Numbered from the stretch's first letter, positions 8,695 through 17,846 are shown. The stretch is 64,000 nucleotides of DNA from Oscillatoriophycideae cyanobacterium NC_groundwater_1537_Pr4_S-0.65um_50_18 (GCA_016208305.1 JACQYI010000071.1:124001-188000); one strand, 5' to 3'. Made by a program: numbers and translations. Notes: generated by a model not told the origin, from the letters alone.

Positions 8695-10929
8695 ATGCCC
8701 TCCTCCCCTACTTCTGGATCTAATCGCAATTCTTCTGGATTTCATCAACTCCATGAACAGGTGCAGCGATGGATTTGGGAACAAAAATGGACAGAGTTAC
8801 GGGATATTCAGGAACAGGCGATCGCTCCTATTCTCTCAGCCAATACCGATCTGATTATCGCGGCTGCTACCGCTGGAGGGAAAACAGAAGCCGCATTTTT
8901 GCCGATTTTCTCTAAACTCATGAGCGATCGCAAACCTGAAACGGTAGGCATTCAGGTTCTCTATATCAGCCCCCTTAAGGCGTTAATTAACGATCAGGAG
9001 CGGCGGCTGTCTGCGTTAGGAGAACGGCTAGAGATTCCGGTTCATCCTTGGCATGGAGATGTCAGCGCTAGCCGCAAGCAGCGCGTCTTGCGCCAGCCTT
9101 CTGGTGTGCTGTTAATTACGCCTGAGGCACTAGAGGCGATGTTTGTCCTGAGAGGGCATGAGTTAACCGCCATCTTTGCCGCGCTTCAGTATGTCGTAGT
9201 CGATGAGCTACATTCCTTTATTGGCATTGAGCGAGGCCAGCAATTGCGATCGCTGCTGCACCGTCTAGAGTTAGCCATTCGTCGCCGCATTCCCCGCATT
9301 GGGCTGAGCGCAACGCTGGGCGAAATGAACCTGGCAAAAGACTATTTGAGAGCCGGAGAAGCCGATGCGGTTCGCTTAATTGAGTCTACTGATGCGGGTC
9401 AAGAGATTAAGCTACAAATTCGAGGATATCGAAAAGTTGCGCCCGTTTTTCTAGAAGAGGCATCGGATCACCCTGAAGAAGATAGCTCTAGGGATGAAAT
9501 TGATATTGCCAGCCATCTGTTTAAAGTCCTGCGCGGAGACAAAAATCTGATCTTTATTAACCGTCGTCAGGATGTCGAGAAGTATGCTGATTTACTCAGC
9601 CGATTCTGCGACATGCATCATGTGCCTCATGAGTTTATGCCCCATCATGGCAGCCTGTCGAAAGAGCTGCGAGAGGCGGCAGAATCCGCCCTCAAAGAAG
9701 ACAATCGCCCTGCTAATGTAGTCTGTACCTCAACGCTAGAGCTAGGCATTGACATTGGAGCTGTCACCTCGATCGCTCAAATCGGCGCACCCTATTCAGT
9801 TGCCAGCACGCGACAAAGACTAGGGCGATCGGGACGACGACCCAGCGACCCCGCCATTTTGCGCATCTACATTACCGAGCCAGAAATCACGCCTTACACC
9901 CACCCCGAAAAGACGCTGCATCCATCCTTGGTGCAGGCGATCGCCATGACCTACCTGCTGCTGCAAGGCTGGTATGAACCTCCCAGAGTCGGCAAGCTGC
10001 ACCTGTCTACCCTCGTCCAGCAACTCCTCTCTTTAATTGCTGAGCGGGGTGGCATTCGTCCCGATCAAGCTTGGACAGCGCTATGTGCAGGCGGGGCATT
10101 TTCTGAAGTGGATCAAAGCACCTATGTGCAATTGCTGCGCTGCTTGGGAGAGCAAGACTTGATTCAGCAGACCCAAGAAGGATTGCTGCTGCTAGGGCTA
10201 ACGGGCGAACGCCTAGTCAATCACTATAGCTTTTACACCGCTTTTAAAACGCCGGAAGAGTATCGCATCACAACCGTTGGCAAAACGCTAGGAACGCTGC
10301 CGATCGACTATCCGATCCTAGAAGGCAGCTACCTGATCTTTGCTGGAAAACGCTGGCAGGTGCTGACCGTCGATCGCCTGCATCGGGTGATTGACGTTGC
10401 CCATGCTTCGGCAGGGCGCGTGCCCTACTTTGGCGGTGAGCCGGGATTGGTTCACGATCGCATCCGCCAAGAGATGTTTCAGATCTACACCACCGAAACA
10501 ATCCCCATCTTTCTGGATGCCACGGCCAAAGATCTGCTCCAGGAAGCCAGAGCAAATTTTCTGATGTATGGCTTGGATCAGTCGCCCCTCATGGAGCACG
10601 GCCATCAAACCCTGCTGTTTCCCTGGATGGGAAGTTTGGTAATGAATACGCTGTTCATTCAATGCTTGAAGGATCATCTGGAGGTGGATCAAGGGGCGAT
10701 CGCCCTCACCCTGAATGACATTAGCCCCTCGCAACTGCTGCGATACCTGAAGAAGTTAGCCAAAGCAGATCCGCCTGACCCGGTGTTGCTTGCTGCTGCC
10801 GTCCGCAACAAAATTACCGAAAAACATGATCTGTTTCTAAGCGAAGATCTGCTGTGCAAAACTTACGCCACCAGTTTTTTAGACGTTGAAACCACCTGGA
10901 AAACCATCCATCGCATCCTTGCTCAATAG
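8695..10929 (+). CDS. Lhr-like DEAD/DEAH-box helicase
   Basis: A 744-residue superfamily 2 helicase resembling the N-terminal core of Lhr (large helicase-related), an ATP-dependent 3'-5' translocase involved in DNA repair. Visible motifs: Q-motif region (WTELRDIQEQAI), Walker A ATAGGKTEA with Lys63, DELH Walker B at residues 170-173 (VVVDELHSFIG), motif III GLSATLG, motif IV LIFINRR, motif V STLELGIDIG, motif VI QRLGRSGRR. The C-terminal 300 residues look like the winged-helix and beta-barrel region of Lhr core. Full Lhr (about 1,500 residues) has a long extra C-terminus that is absent here, so this is an Lhr-core-like protein. It could serve repair or defence; no nuclease or methylase partner is adjacent. 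Confidence 0.85.
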   Translation: MPSSPTSGSNRNSSGFHQLHEQVQRWIWEQKWTELRDIQEQAIAPILSANTDLIIAAATAGGKTEAAFLPIFSKLMSDRKPETVGIQVLYISPLKALINDQERRLSALGERLEIPVHPWHGDVSASRKQRVLRQPSGVLLITPEALEAMFVLRGHELTAIFAALQYVVVDELHSFIGIERGQQLRSLLHRLELAIRRRIPRIGLSATLGEMNLAKDYLRAGEADAVRLIESTDAGQEIKLQIRGYRKVAPVFLEEASDHPEEDSSRDEIDIASHLFKVLRGDKNLIFINRRQDVEKYADLLSRFCDMHHVPHEFMPHHGSLSKELREAAESALKEDNRPANVVCTSTLELGIDIGAVTSIAQIGAPYSVASTRQRLGRSGRRPSDPAILRIYITEPEITPYTHPEKTLHPSLVQAIAMTYLLLQGWYEPPRVGKLHLSTLVQQLLSLIAERGGIRPDQAWTALCAGGAFSEVDQSTYVQLLRCLGEQDLIQQTQEGLLLLGLTGERLVNHYSFYTAFKTPEEYRITTVGKTLGTLPIDYPILEGSYLIFAGKRWQVLTVDRLHRVIDVAHASAGRVPYFGGEPGLVHDRIRQEMFQIYTTETIPIFLDATAKDLLQEARANFLMYGLDQSPLMEHGHQTLLFPWMGSLVMNTLFIQCLKDHLEVDQGAIALTLNDISPSQLLRYLKKLAKADPPDPVLLAAAVRNKITEKHDLFLSEDLLCKTYATSFLDVETTWKTIHRILAQ

Positions 10930-10966
10930 CTTCTTGGTTTCTTGCAAACAGCCTTTGCAGAATTCC

Positions 10967-11881
10967 CTAAGGCACCTCTGTCCCTGTAGAAGCTGTCCAG
11001 ATGAGAAACCACTCCTCACGGGTGAGATAGATCGTCGCTGCTGCTGCCGCCGCTCGAATGCGATCGAGATTGCCCGTACCCAAAATCGGCAGAATCTTAG
11101 CCGGATGAGCCAACAGCCAAGCCAAAGCCACCTGATCGACCGTGGCATGATGGAGCTGAGCGATCGTTGTTAGAGCCGATCGCAGTCTCACAGCTTGGGG
11201 ACTGCTTCCAGAGAAAAGTTCTCCGCCCCCCAAAGGCGACCAGGCCATCGGCGCAATTCTAAGCTGCTGACATTGATCGAGCGTGCCATCGGCAAAGGCA
11301 GCTAGATGCATCACCGAAATCTCGATCTGGTGGGTGACTAACGCAAAAGGCAGGCGCGAAGCGAGGAGGTTAAACTGGCTGGGCGAAAAGTTAGAAACGC
11401 CAAAATGCAGCACTTTACCTGCCTGCTTGAGCTGAGTAAAGGCCGCCGCTACTTCATCGGCATCCATCAGCGGGTCGGGTCGATGAATCAACAAGACATC
11501 CAAATAGTCCGTATGGAGGGCTTGCAACGAGTGATCGACCGACGCCAGAATATGTTCGCGGCTGGTGTCGTAATGCTTGATTTTGTGCTGCGGTCGGTTT
11601 TGGGAAACCAGTTTAATGCCACATTTGCTGATGAGTTGAAGTTGCGATCGCAGAAAAGGATCGGCTTTGAGGGCAGCCCCAAATATTGCTTCGCAGGTAT
11701 AGTCCCCATACAGATCGGCATGATCAAAGCTAGTAATGCCTAGCTCTAGGCATTGGTGAATAAATGACAGCGTTTCTTGAGGGGTCTGCTGCCACTCTGC
11801 CATGCGCCAGACGCCTTGAATTAGTCTAGAAAAGCGGAGCGTTTGCTCATGCAGTTCGGGTTGCACAATCGACATAATCAC
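10967..11881 (-). CDS. Aldo/keto reductase (YdhF-like)
   Basis: A 304-residue NAD(P)H-dependent aldo/keto reductase of the YdhF-like subgroup. The (beta/alpha)8 barrel motifs are present: RLIQGVWRM at the start, FDHADLYGDYTCE carrying catalytic Asp and Tyr, LISKCGIKL with the catalytic Lys, LLIHRPDPLMD with the His, and FGVSNFSPSQF. The cofactor-binding end (PILGTGNLDRIRAA) is intact. The physiological carbonyl substrate is unknown. The gene converges on the Lhr-like gene with a 37-base gap and is separated from the Rep-like gene by about 150 bases. The start could be the second Met, two codons in. Confidence 0.9.
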   Translation of the reverse strand: MIMSIVQPELHEQTLRFSRLIQGVWRMAEWQQTPQETLSFIHQCLELGITSFDHADLYGDYTCEAIFGAALKADPFLRSQLQLISKCGIKLVSQNRPQHKIKHYDTSREHILASVDHSLQALHTDYLDVLLIHRPDPLMDADEVAAAFTQLKQAGKVLHFGVSNFSPSQFNLLASRLPFALVTHQIEISVMHLAAFADGTLDQCQQLRIAPMAWSPLGGGELFSGSSPQAVRLRSALTTIAQLHHATVDQVALAWLLAHPAKILPILGTGNLDRIRAAAAAATIYLTREEWFLIWTASTGTEVP

Positions 11882-12035
11882 TCCTGATATTTTGGGCTTT
11901 ACCTTCCATTATTGCGGTTTGGGCTTAACGCTAAGAAAATGAAAATCTTCTGTACGAGCGGGTTTTGCAGATAGCTTTATGCTTCTCTACTCAATCACTG
12001 GCTAAACCCGCCCCTACCTTACTTAATCCCTGATC

Positions 12036-13130
12036 CTAGCTGCAACGCATCTTCTCAGCATTCAGTTGAAATTGAATGCTGGATATTCTCTTTTTACCGG
12101 GTAACTCTTGCGCTCCCAAAATGTAGCCCTCCTGCCGCAGTTCTTCTACGGTGCGCCAAAAGATCTGGTTGTTGCGGGAGGAGTTGCTGCCCAACAGGTT
12201 GAGGTTTTTGAACAGAAACTGTTTGGAAATCACTAGATACTGCCCCTCTTGCGGCGTATCCCACTTCATGCGGCTGGCAAGATAAATCAAGAGCTTTGTT
12301 TTGTAGTCACTCTGGGTATTGCCCCCTAGCCGTTGGCTAATGTCAATATCCCCTGCAAACAACACATAATCGCCTGTGCGTCCTGGCCCTTCAAAAAACT
12401 CTAGAGATACGGTGTAGGCATCTGCCAGTTCGTAGGTATAGTCTGCCGCCTTAGCCAGGTCAAAATCTCGCGGCACATTGTCAATTTCGTAATCCTTGAT
12501 GCGCAAGACGCTCTTGATCACGACCTTCGCGCCCATGCTGTTGCCCTTGCGTAGAGACTGCGCCAGCACGAGTTCAGTCCGGTGCAGCGCTACCAGATCG
12601 CAGTTGAGCTGCGATCGCAATTTTGAGGCAAATCCCCCATCTTTGGTGCGTGTGTAGCCCAAGCTTTCTAGCAAATCATTGGAGCGAAAAGACACGATCG
12701 CCCCATTGCCCTGCCGCGCTGCCAGCCTATAAAGATAGAGAACGATCGACACCTGTCTGGGGTTAAGAAACGTCAGGAGCGCCATAAACAGCCGCTGAAT
12801 TTTGCGATCCTGAATTTTTTCTAGCCCGTTGCTGATGCCTTGATCCGTACAGGTTTTGAGGTCAAGCTTGGCGTATTCTTGCTTGAGTTCTTCCCATTCC
12901 TCAGCGGAGAGGTTGTCTAACGGCACTCGGCGGGTGACGGCAACTTCGCTGGTTTCACGGGTATCCGCTTCGACCTTCATTTCTAAATAACAGCCGCTCT
13001 CATCCGATCGCAAAATTGGCAAACGAATATCTGGGTTTTTGAGGGAGGCAGCAGCGCGGGGCAGCACCATGAGGAGATGACCATCGACTGGAAAGGTTTC
13101 AGATTGTCGAGTCGTTGTGTGAAGTCCCAT
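12036..13130 (-). CDS. Putative replication initiator (Rep-like, two winged helices)
   Basis: A 364-residue protein I interpret as an iteron-binding replication initiator; the call rests on fold pattern and context rather than a certain family match. Two segments look like winged-helix domains: residues about 110-210 (RLFMALLTFLNPRQVSIVLY, SFRSNDLLESLGYTRT) and 275-358 (YLVISKQFLFKNLNLLG, NQIFWRTVEELRQEGY), the architecture of Rep_3/RepE/pi-type initiators. The first 100 residues are polar. Directly upstream lies an 816-base region with six iteron-like repeats, and beyond it a divergently transcribed AEP-type primase. If correct, it binds the repeats and opens the origin, possibly repressing its own promoter. 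The alternative is a transcriptional regulator with plasmid ancestry. Confidence 0.6.
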   Translation of the reverse strand: MGLHTTTRQSETFPVDGHLLMVLPRAAASLKNPDIRLPILRSDESGCYLEMKVEADTRETSEVAVTRRVPLDNLSAEEWEELKQEYAKLDLKTCTDQGISNGLEKIQDRKIQRLFMALLTFLNPRQVSIVLYLYRLAARQGNGAIVSFRSNDLLESLGYTRTKDGGFASKLRSQLNCDLVALHRTELVLAQSLRKGNSMGAKVVIKSVLRIKDYEIDNVPRDFDLAKAADYTYELADAYTVSLEFFEGPGRTGDYVLFAGDIDISQRLGGNTQSDYKTKLLIYLASRMKWDTPQEGQYLVISKQFLFKNLNLLGSNSSRNNQIFWRTVEELRQEGYILGAQELPGKKRISSIQFQLNAEKMRCS

Positions 13131-13417
13131 GCTGCTTTCCCAATTGAACTGTGTCTATTGTCATTTACGGTCTGTCAAGGCTGTAGCCATAGGGGATAGG
13201 AAGGGGAGATTGCTGTGGGTGTACAACAATCTCCCAAACGGTTACGGCCAAGCCTTGGAGTCGAGAAGGGTGTAACGTCCCTTTCTCAATCCACCATTTC
13301 AGAACACCACCCGCCTCAAGATCGCCACTAGGGCTAGTGCTGATCTGAGGGCTATGCCTGCATATAGTATTTGAAATTCGTTAAGACGGCATCCGAACGC
13401 TATAGGTAGTTTAGAGA

Positions 13418-13722
13418 CTGTAACGCCCGCGTATGATTTTGCTTACTTTACCTGTAACTTTGGCGGCTATTTTTGCCTGTAACGCCTGCGTATTGTTTTC
13501 AATCTTTGTCACCTGATTTGGCATCAGCGCTTTGGGGGTCGCATCACTTTAGCAGAGGTGGGGTCGATCGTCACACAATTAGATTTTTTGAGGCTGTGAG
13601 CGATCGCGCCTTATGGTTTTCACCTGTTTTCTCCAGGCCAATGGATGGTTTTTACCTGTAACTTTGGCGGATGGTTTTTACCTGTAACTTTGCCGTATAG
13701 AAGCGCTGTAACGCCCCCGTAT
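13418..13722 (+). repeat. Six iteron-like direct repeats
   Basis: All copies share CTGTAAC and most end in CGTAT. Copies start at 13418 (CTGTAACGCCCGCGTAT), 13452 (CTGTAACTTTGGCGGCTAT), 13477 (CTGTAACGCCTGCGTAT), 13656 (CTGTAACTTTGGCGGAT), 13682 (CTGTAACTTTGCCGTAT) and 13706 (CTGTAACGCCCCCGTAT). They form two groups of three, spaced 34/25 bases and 26/24 bases. Two sub-types alternate at the middle (GCC or TTT). All are in the same orientation, as expected of initiator-binding iterons. Confidence 0.85.
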
Positions 13723-13870
13723 AGGATCGATTGTCCTATTGAGATCAAAAAACTTCGGTGCTAACCTTGCGTCCATTGGAATTCTGAACGCAGGAATTTT
13801 GGACAAAATCGATCGAAAACGATCAAAAAGGAGGATTTTAGCCGTCTGGTTTTGGTGAAACTCTCAATGA

Positions 13871-13910
13871 AAACCCTTTTGCCTCCCTACCACAGTCAGC
13901 AAAAGGGTTT
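13871..13910. promoter_or_regulatory. Hairpin just upstream of the primase-like gene
   Basis: A 12-bp perfect stem (AAACCCTTTTGC at 13871-13882, GCAAAAGGGTTT at 13899-13910) with a 16-base loop, 36 bases before the primase start. There is no T tract after it on either strand. It may be an origin structure, a leader hairpin controlling the primase gene, or a weak terminator. Confidence 0.5.
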
Positions 13911-13946
13911 CTAGCTTCATCTCCCATAGCTGGGAAACAAATTCAT

Positions 13947-15737
13947 ATGTCTCAGGATCGTAGCAGGTCTCGGAGTTCTGTCATAGAGCTTCGGGAAAAT
14001 TTTGTTTGCTCTGATCAGATTTTGCTGAAGCCAAATCGCTTTTTGCAAAAATCTGTTTATGTGAAAGAGCCAGATGCTTTTCTGGCTTTATTTCCTCATC
14101 GGTTTGACTACATTTATGCCGAACATCCCCATCCTGGGCAGTCTCCTGACTGGCAGACCGAACGCCGCTATCCCCTAGCCGATCGGGTGCTGTTGCAGGG
14201 AGATTTGCTTTATGGGGTGCGATTTGCAGCCGAAACCCAGTATTGTCTGCTTGACATTGACATGGGCAGTATTTACCATCCGCAGCGGGATGCGTTAGCC
14301 ATCTCTCGTATTTTGGCTGCCTTAGAGCCGTTGGGGTTGGCTGCTCATTTGGCTTGCACCTCTAGCTATAGTGGCGGTTTACATCTCTATTTCCCTTTCC
14401 AGAAAGCGCAGCGATCTTGGGAAATCGCGATCGCCCTTTCGGCTAGCTTAGAAACGGCTGGGTTCAAACTAGCGCCAGGGCAGCTCGAAGTTTTCCCCAA
14501 CCCCAAGCCCTATGGGACTGAAGACAATCTGAGCCTCTACAATGCTCATCGATTGCCCATGCAGGCTGGCTCTTATTTGCTGAATGCAGACTTTCAGCCG
14601 ATCTGGAGCGATCGCGATCGGTTTGTCACGCAATGGCATCAGGTTGAGATTCACAACGATATTGATGCGGTGGCGCTGCGCAGAATTTTGCGTCAGGTGA
14701 AGCGCCGTCACTATCGCATCTCCGGTAAAGCCGATAAGTTTCTCAATGATTTGAATGCAGAAATTGAGCTGGGTTGGACAGGCTCAGGCCAAACTAACTA
14801 TCTCTTGGGTCGCATTGCTCTGCGTACCTACGTTTTCCATTCCGTCCTGTCAGCAGTAGAGCCGCTACAGGGGCAGGCTTTAGTGGATGAAATTGTTAGG
14901 ATTGCTCAGGCTTTGCCGGGATACCAGCAGTGGTGTCGGCATCAGCATGAAATTGAGCAGCGATCGGCAGAATGGGCGAGATGTGTTGAAGCGAGTCGGT
15001 ACTATCCCTATGGCCGTAAAGCTGTTGATGTTGCAGAAAAACCTTCTGACCCATTAGAGAATCCGGCACCGAGCTGGAATCAGCAGCAGTCTGAAAACGC
15101 TAGAGAAAGAATTCGAGGGGCGATCGCCTTTCATCTTGACCATCATTCACTTCCTGCTAGCGCAACGGCTCGATTTCGATTACTCACCCAAGCGGGAGTG
15201 GGTGGTAGCTCTCTCTATCGTCATCGAGATCTATGGCATCCAGACTTCTTAGTTGCTGATGAATCTTCGGGGGTATTGCCTCCAGAAGAGACGGCTTTTT
15301 TGACTGAAGTAGAAGTAGCTGGAATGGAATCGTTATCTGCTGAGTTATCCACAGAAGTAGCTATTGTGGATAACCCCCCGCACCCCCCAACTTCATTTGA
15401 GGAGAGGTCGATGAATTGCGTTAGATCCGCATTCATCGACACTCATCCTACAAGCTTATTACTCACTACAGGCAGTAATCCTTTACCTGGACAGTGTTCT
15501 AGCTTTGTTCAGGACAGAGATGTTTTAGAGATAGGTCGTAATTCTTTGATTGGGTCTTCGGACGATCGCGATCTTTCTGATCTGCTAGTTGCGATCTCGG
15601 TACAGGTGCGGCGACTGGGTTGGACACAACCCCAAATCCGCGATCGCCTTCTGACTCTGTTTGGCAAAGAAAGGCGATCGCGGTTGAGTGAGTTGGAACT
15701 AAGTCAATGGCTGGAATGGCTGGAGGATTATCCGTAA
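13947..15737 (+). CDS. AEP-superfamily (archaeo-eukaryotic type) primase-like protein
   Basis: A 596-residue protein whose N-terminal half looks like an archaeo-eukaryotic primase (AEP) domain: the metal-binding motif YCLLDIDMG (Asp103, Asp105), the SGGLHLYFPF motif (Ser142, His146) and a downstream segment RLPMQAGSYLLNADFQPIW that fits motif III. Around residues 375-430 a helix-turn-helix-like part (ARFRLLTQAGVGGSSLYRHR) precedes a low-complexity linker and a C-terminal helical domain (RRLGWTQPQIRDRLLTLFG). The predicted role is primer synthesis or primase-polymerase activity at a replicon. Opposite a Rep-like gene and iterons it completes a plasmid-type replication module. Start at the Met at 13947; the gene ends 48 bases from the convergent aldehyde dehydrogenase. 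The AEP call is by motif; the precise clade is unknown. Confidence 0.65.
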   Translation: MSQDRSRSRSSVIELRENFVCSDQILLKPNRFLQKSVYVKEPDAFLALFPHRFDYIYAEHPHPGQSPDWQTERRYPLADRVLLQGDLLYGVRFAAETQYCLLDIDMGSIYHPQRDALAISRILAALEPLGLAAHLACTSSYSGGLHLYFPFQKAQRSWEIAIALSASLETAGFKLAPGQLEVFPNPKPYGTEDNLSLYNAHRLPMQAGSYLLNADFQPIWSDRDRFVTQWHQVEIHNDIDAVALRRILRQVKRRHYRISGKADKFLNDLNAEIELGWTGSGQTNYLLGRIALRTYVFHSVLSAVEPLQGQALVDEIVRIAQALPGYQQWCRHQHEIEQRSAEWARCVEASRYYPYGRKAVDVAEKPSDPLENPAPSWNQQQSENARERIRGAIAFHLDHHSLPASATARFRLLTQAGVGGSSLYRHRDLWHPDFLVADESSGVLPPEETAFLTEVEVAGMESLSAELSTEVAIVDNPPHPPTSFEERSMNCVRSAFIDTHPTSLLLTTGSNPLPGQCSSFVQDRDVLEIGRNSLIGSSDDRDLSDLLVAISVQVRRLGWTQPQIRDRLLTLFGKERRSRLSELELSQWLEWLEDYP

Positions 15738-15785
15738 GCAGGATGAGGCTGTAACCTGTTTTTGACAACCTGTTTTGACCCAGCC

Positions 15786-17258
15786 TTAGCCATCAAAAAC
15801 CACGGCATGCCACGCTTTTTTCTGATCGCCCGTGATATCTAACATCACATGTTTGACGATCGTGTATTCCTCTAGCGCATAGTAGGACATATCTTTGCCA
15901 ATGCCGCTCTGCTTGAAACCACCGTGGGGCATTTCGCTGGCGATCGGCAAATGGTCATTGACCCAAACCGTACCGCACTCTAGCGCTGCTGCCATTCGCA
16001 TGGCTCGCTGGACGTTGAGCGTCCAGACGCTACCGGCCAAGCCATAGGGCACGTCATTGGCGAGATGAATGGCCTCGGCTTCATCAGAAAACCGATTCAC
16101 CACCACGACCGGGCCAAAAATTTCGTCTTGGACGCAGCTTGCCGATTGGGAGGCTTCCACCAAAATCGTGGGCGGATAGAAGTAGCCATCGCCCTCCGGC
16201 AGGGTTCCGCCCGTCGCGACTTGGATGCCCTGCTGTCGGGCTTCCTCGACAAATCCATGCACCTTTAGCCGCTGGGTTTCGCTGGTGAGGGGGCCGATGT
16301 CTACCCCTTCGGTAAAGGGATTGCCGACTTTGAGCGATCGCGTTAGCTCTGTAAAGCGGCTGAGGAACTGATCAAACACCTCGTTTTGCACATAAATCCG
16401 GGTTGCGGCTGTGCAGTCCTGTCCGGTGTTCATAAATGCGGCTGGAATGGCACCCCTGGCAGCGGCCTCAATATCGGCATCGGCAAACACCACAAAGGGC
16501 GCTTTGCCGCCTAGCTCTAAGGTGACTCGCTTGACTCTCGGACTGGCCAGTTCAGCGACGCGCTTGCCTGTGCGGGTGCTGCCTGTAAAGCTGATCATGC
16601 GGATGTCGGCATGGGTACAGAGGGCTTCACCCACGGCGGCACCCCCGGTGACCACGTTGATCAATCCGGCTGGAAACCCGCACTCTAGGGCAATTTTGGC
16701 TAGCTCGATCGTCGTAATGGGCGTATTGGGCGCAGGCTTAATCACCACGGCATTGCCTGCTGCCAGGGCGGGAGCAAGCTTCCAGATGGCCATCATAAAC
16801 GGGTAGTTCCAGGGGGTGATTGCGCCGACGACGCCGATCGCCTCCCGCCGAATCATGCTGGTGTAGCCGCCGACATATTCACCCGAAGCCGATCCTTCAG
16901 GGCGACGCACCACCGAGGCAAAATACCGTAGGTTGTCGATCGCAAAGGGAATATCGCCGCCCGTTGTCAGCTTCATGGGCTTTCCGGCATTCTGGCTTTC
17001 CAGCGTAGCTAAGTCTTCGCTGCGGGCTTCTAAGGCATCCGCCAGTTTCATCAATGCGCTACTGCGTTCGCCATAGGACAACGCCGCCCAGCCTTTCTGC
17101 GCTTGTTTGGCAATTGCGATCGCCCGATCAACATCTTCTACGGTGCCCAGCGCCACAGTGGCAAACACTTTGCCCGTTGCCGGATCAATCAAGTCCTCGC
17201 TTCCGGTGGCAACGAGTTCGCTGCCAATCACCATAGGATAATGCGTTAGCTTTTCCAT
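15786..17258 (-). CDS. Aldehyde dehydrogenase, aminobutyraldehyde dehydrogenase (PatD)-like
   Basis: A 490-residue NAD(P)+-dependent aldehyde dehydrogenase. The oxyanion-hole Asn151 (PWNYPFMMA), the general base Glu248 (LELGGKAP) and the catalytic Cys282 (NTGQDCTAATR) are all present, as is FTGSTRTGK for cofactor binding. The motifs QNAGKP and NTGQDC and the length are most like gamma-aminobutyraldehyde dehydrogenases acting in putrescine breakdown to GABA. No polyamine genes are next to it, so the substrate remains a family-based guess; betaine aldehyde dehydrogenase is an alternative. A 149-residue membrane-anchored protein is encoded 35 bases upstream on the same strand and may be co-transcribed. 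Confidence 0.88.
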   Translation of the reverse strand: MEKLTHYPMVIGSELVATGSEDLIDPATGKVFATVALGTVEDVDRAIAIAKQAQKGWAALSYGERSSALMKLADALEARSEDLATLESQNAGKPMKLTTGGDIPFAIDNLRYFASVVRRPEGSASGEYVGGYTSMIRREAIGVVGAITPWNYPFMMAIWKLAPALAAGNAVVIKPAPNTPITTIELAKIALECGFPAGLINVVTGGAAVGEALCTHADIRMISFTGSTRTGKRVAELASPRVKRVTLELGGKAPFVVFADADIEAAARGAIPAAFMNTGQDCTAATRIYVQNEVFDQFLSRFTELTRSLKVGNPFTEGVDIGPLTSETQRLKVHGFVEEARQQGIQVATGGTLPEGDGYFYPPTILVEASQSASCVQDEIFGPVVVVNRFSDEAEAIHLANDVPYGLAGSVWTLNVQRAMRMAAALECGTVWVNDHLPIASEMPHGGFKQSGIGKDMSYYALEEYTIVKHVMLDITGDQKKAWHAVVFDG

Positions 17259-17293
17259 AAAAACCTCAGGTATGTCTACTCAATGGGTTCGCT

Positions 17294-17743
17294 TCAGGTA
17301 TTTACCGTATCCACATCTGCCCGCAGATTCTGCCAATCTTGCTGCAAATGCTTTGCCCACTTGATCGCCAGCGACAGCTCGGTAAAAGGAATCTTAATTT
17401 CCGCTTCTGGCAGCTTAAAGGCGAGGGCGACTTTTCTAGCTTTGGCGGGTGGGTTGTCTAGGTCAATGGGGCGATCGCCCACCACCTGAATTTCTTCTAC
17501 CTGCTTCAGCGAGAAGGTTTGCAGATTTTGTGGCGTTTGGCGATCGGGCTTGCCCCAGGTGAGATCGCTGCCCTTTTGACCTAGAACAGAATAAATATCA
17601 TATTTGGCATGGTCAAACGGCTCTGCCCAGATGCGGTAAGCCTCCAGCTTTTGAAATTCGCTGCGACCTGCCCATGCCAGCCAAAAAAATACAACTAAGA
17701 GCGGAAGCCAGAGAAGTCCGTGAATCATAGCGAAATCACTCAA
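17294..17743 (-). CDS. Membrane-anchored protein of unknown function
   Basis: A 149-residue protein with one N-terminal hydrophobic segment (HGLLWLPLLVVFFWLAWAG, residues about 8-26) and a soluble domain of mixed alpha/beta character (SLKQVEEIQVVGDRPIDL, KVALAFKLPEAEIKIPFTE). It is not recognised as a known family. It lies just upstream of the aldehyde dehydrogenase on the same strand. The predicted topology is a bitopic protein with its globular domain on one side of the membrane. Confidence 0.6.
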   Translation of the reverse strand: MSDFAMIHGLLWLPLLVVFFWLAWAGRSEFQKLEAYRIWAEPFDHAKYDIYSVLGQKGSDLTWGKPDRQTPQNLQTFSLKQVEEIQVVGDRPIDLDNPPAKARKVALAFKLPEAEIKIPFTELSLAIKWAKHLQQDWQNLRADVDTVNT

Positions 17744-17846
17744 TCACGATGCCTTGTTCCATCATCGCGTTTTTCTGGCGACTCTACCGACTTCCTGCTG
17801 AATTATCGCGAGGGGCGCAAGTGTTATTTGATAGATGCGGATTGAA

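Larger units (their letters stand above)
13131..13946. other. Iteron-containing intergenic region, candidate replication origin
   Basis: An 816-base gene-free region between the divergent Rep-like and primase genes. It holds six iteron-like repeats (13418-13722), an AT-rich stretch with two GATCGA-type sites and runs of A (about 13740-13850), a 12-bp stem hairpin at 13871-13910, and presumably the two divergent promoters. No strong DnaA-box cluster was noticed by eye. The combination matches the layout of an iteron plasmid origin; function is inferred. Confidence 0.6.

Noticed and set aside
13473-13661. 62-codon open frame across the iteron region
   Set aside because: It runs through the repeats and the spacer; its composition is that of non-coding DNA.
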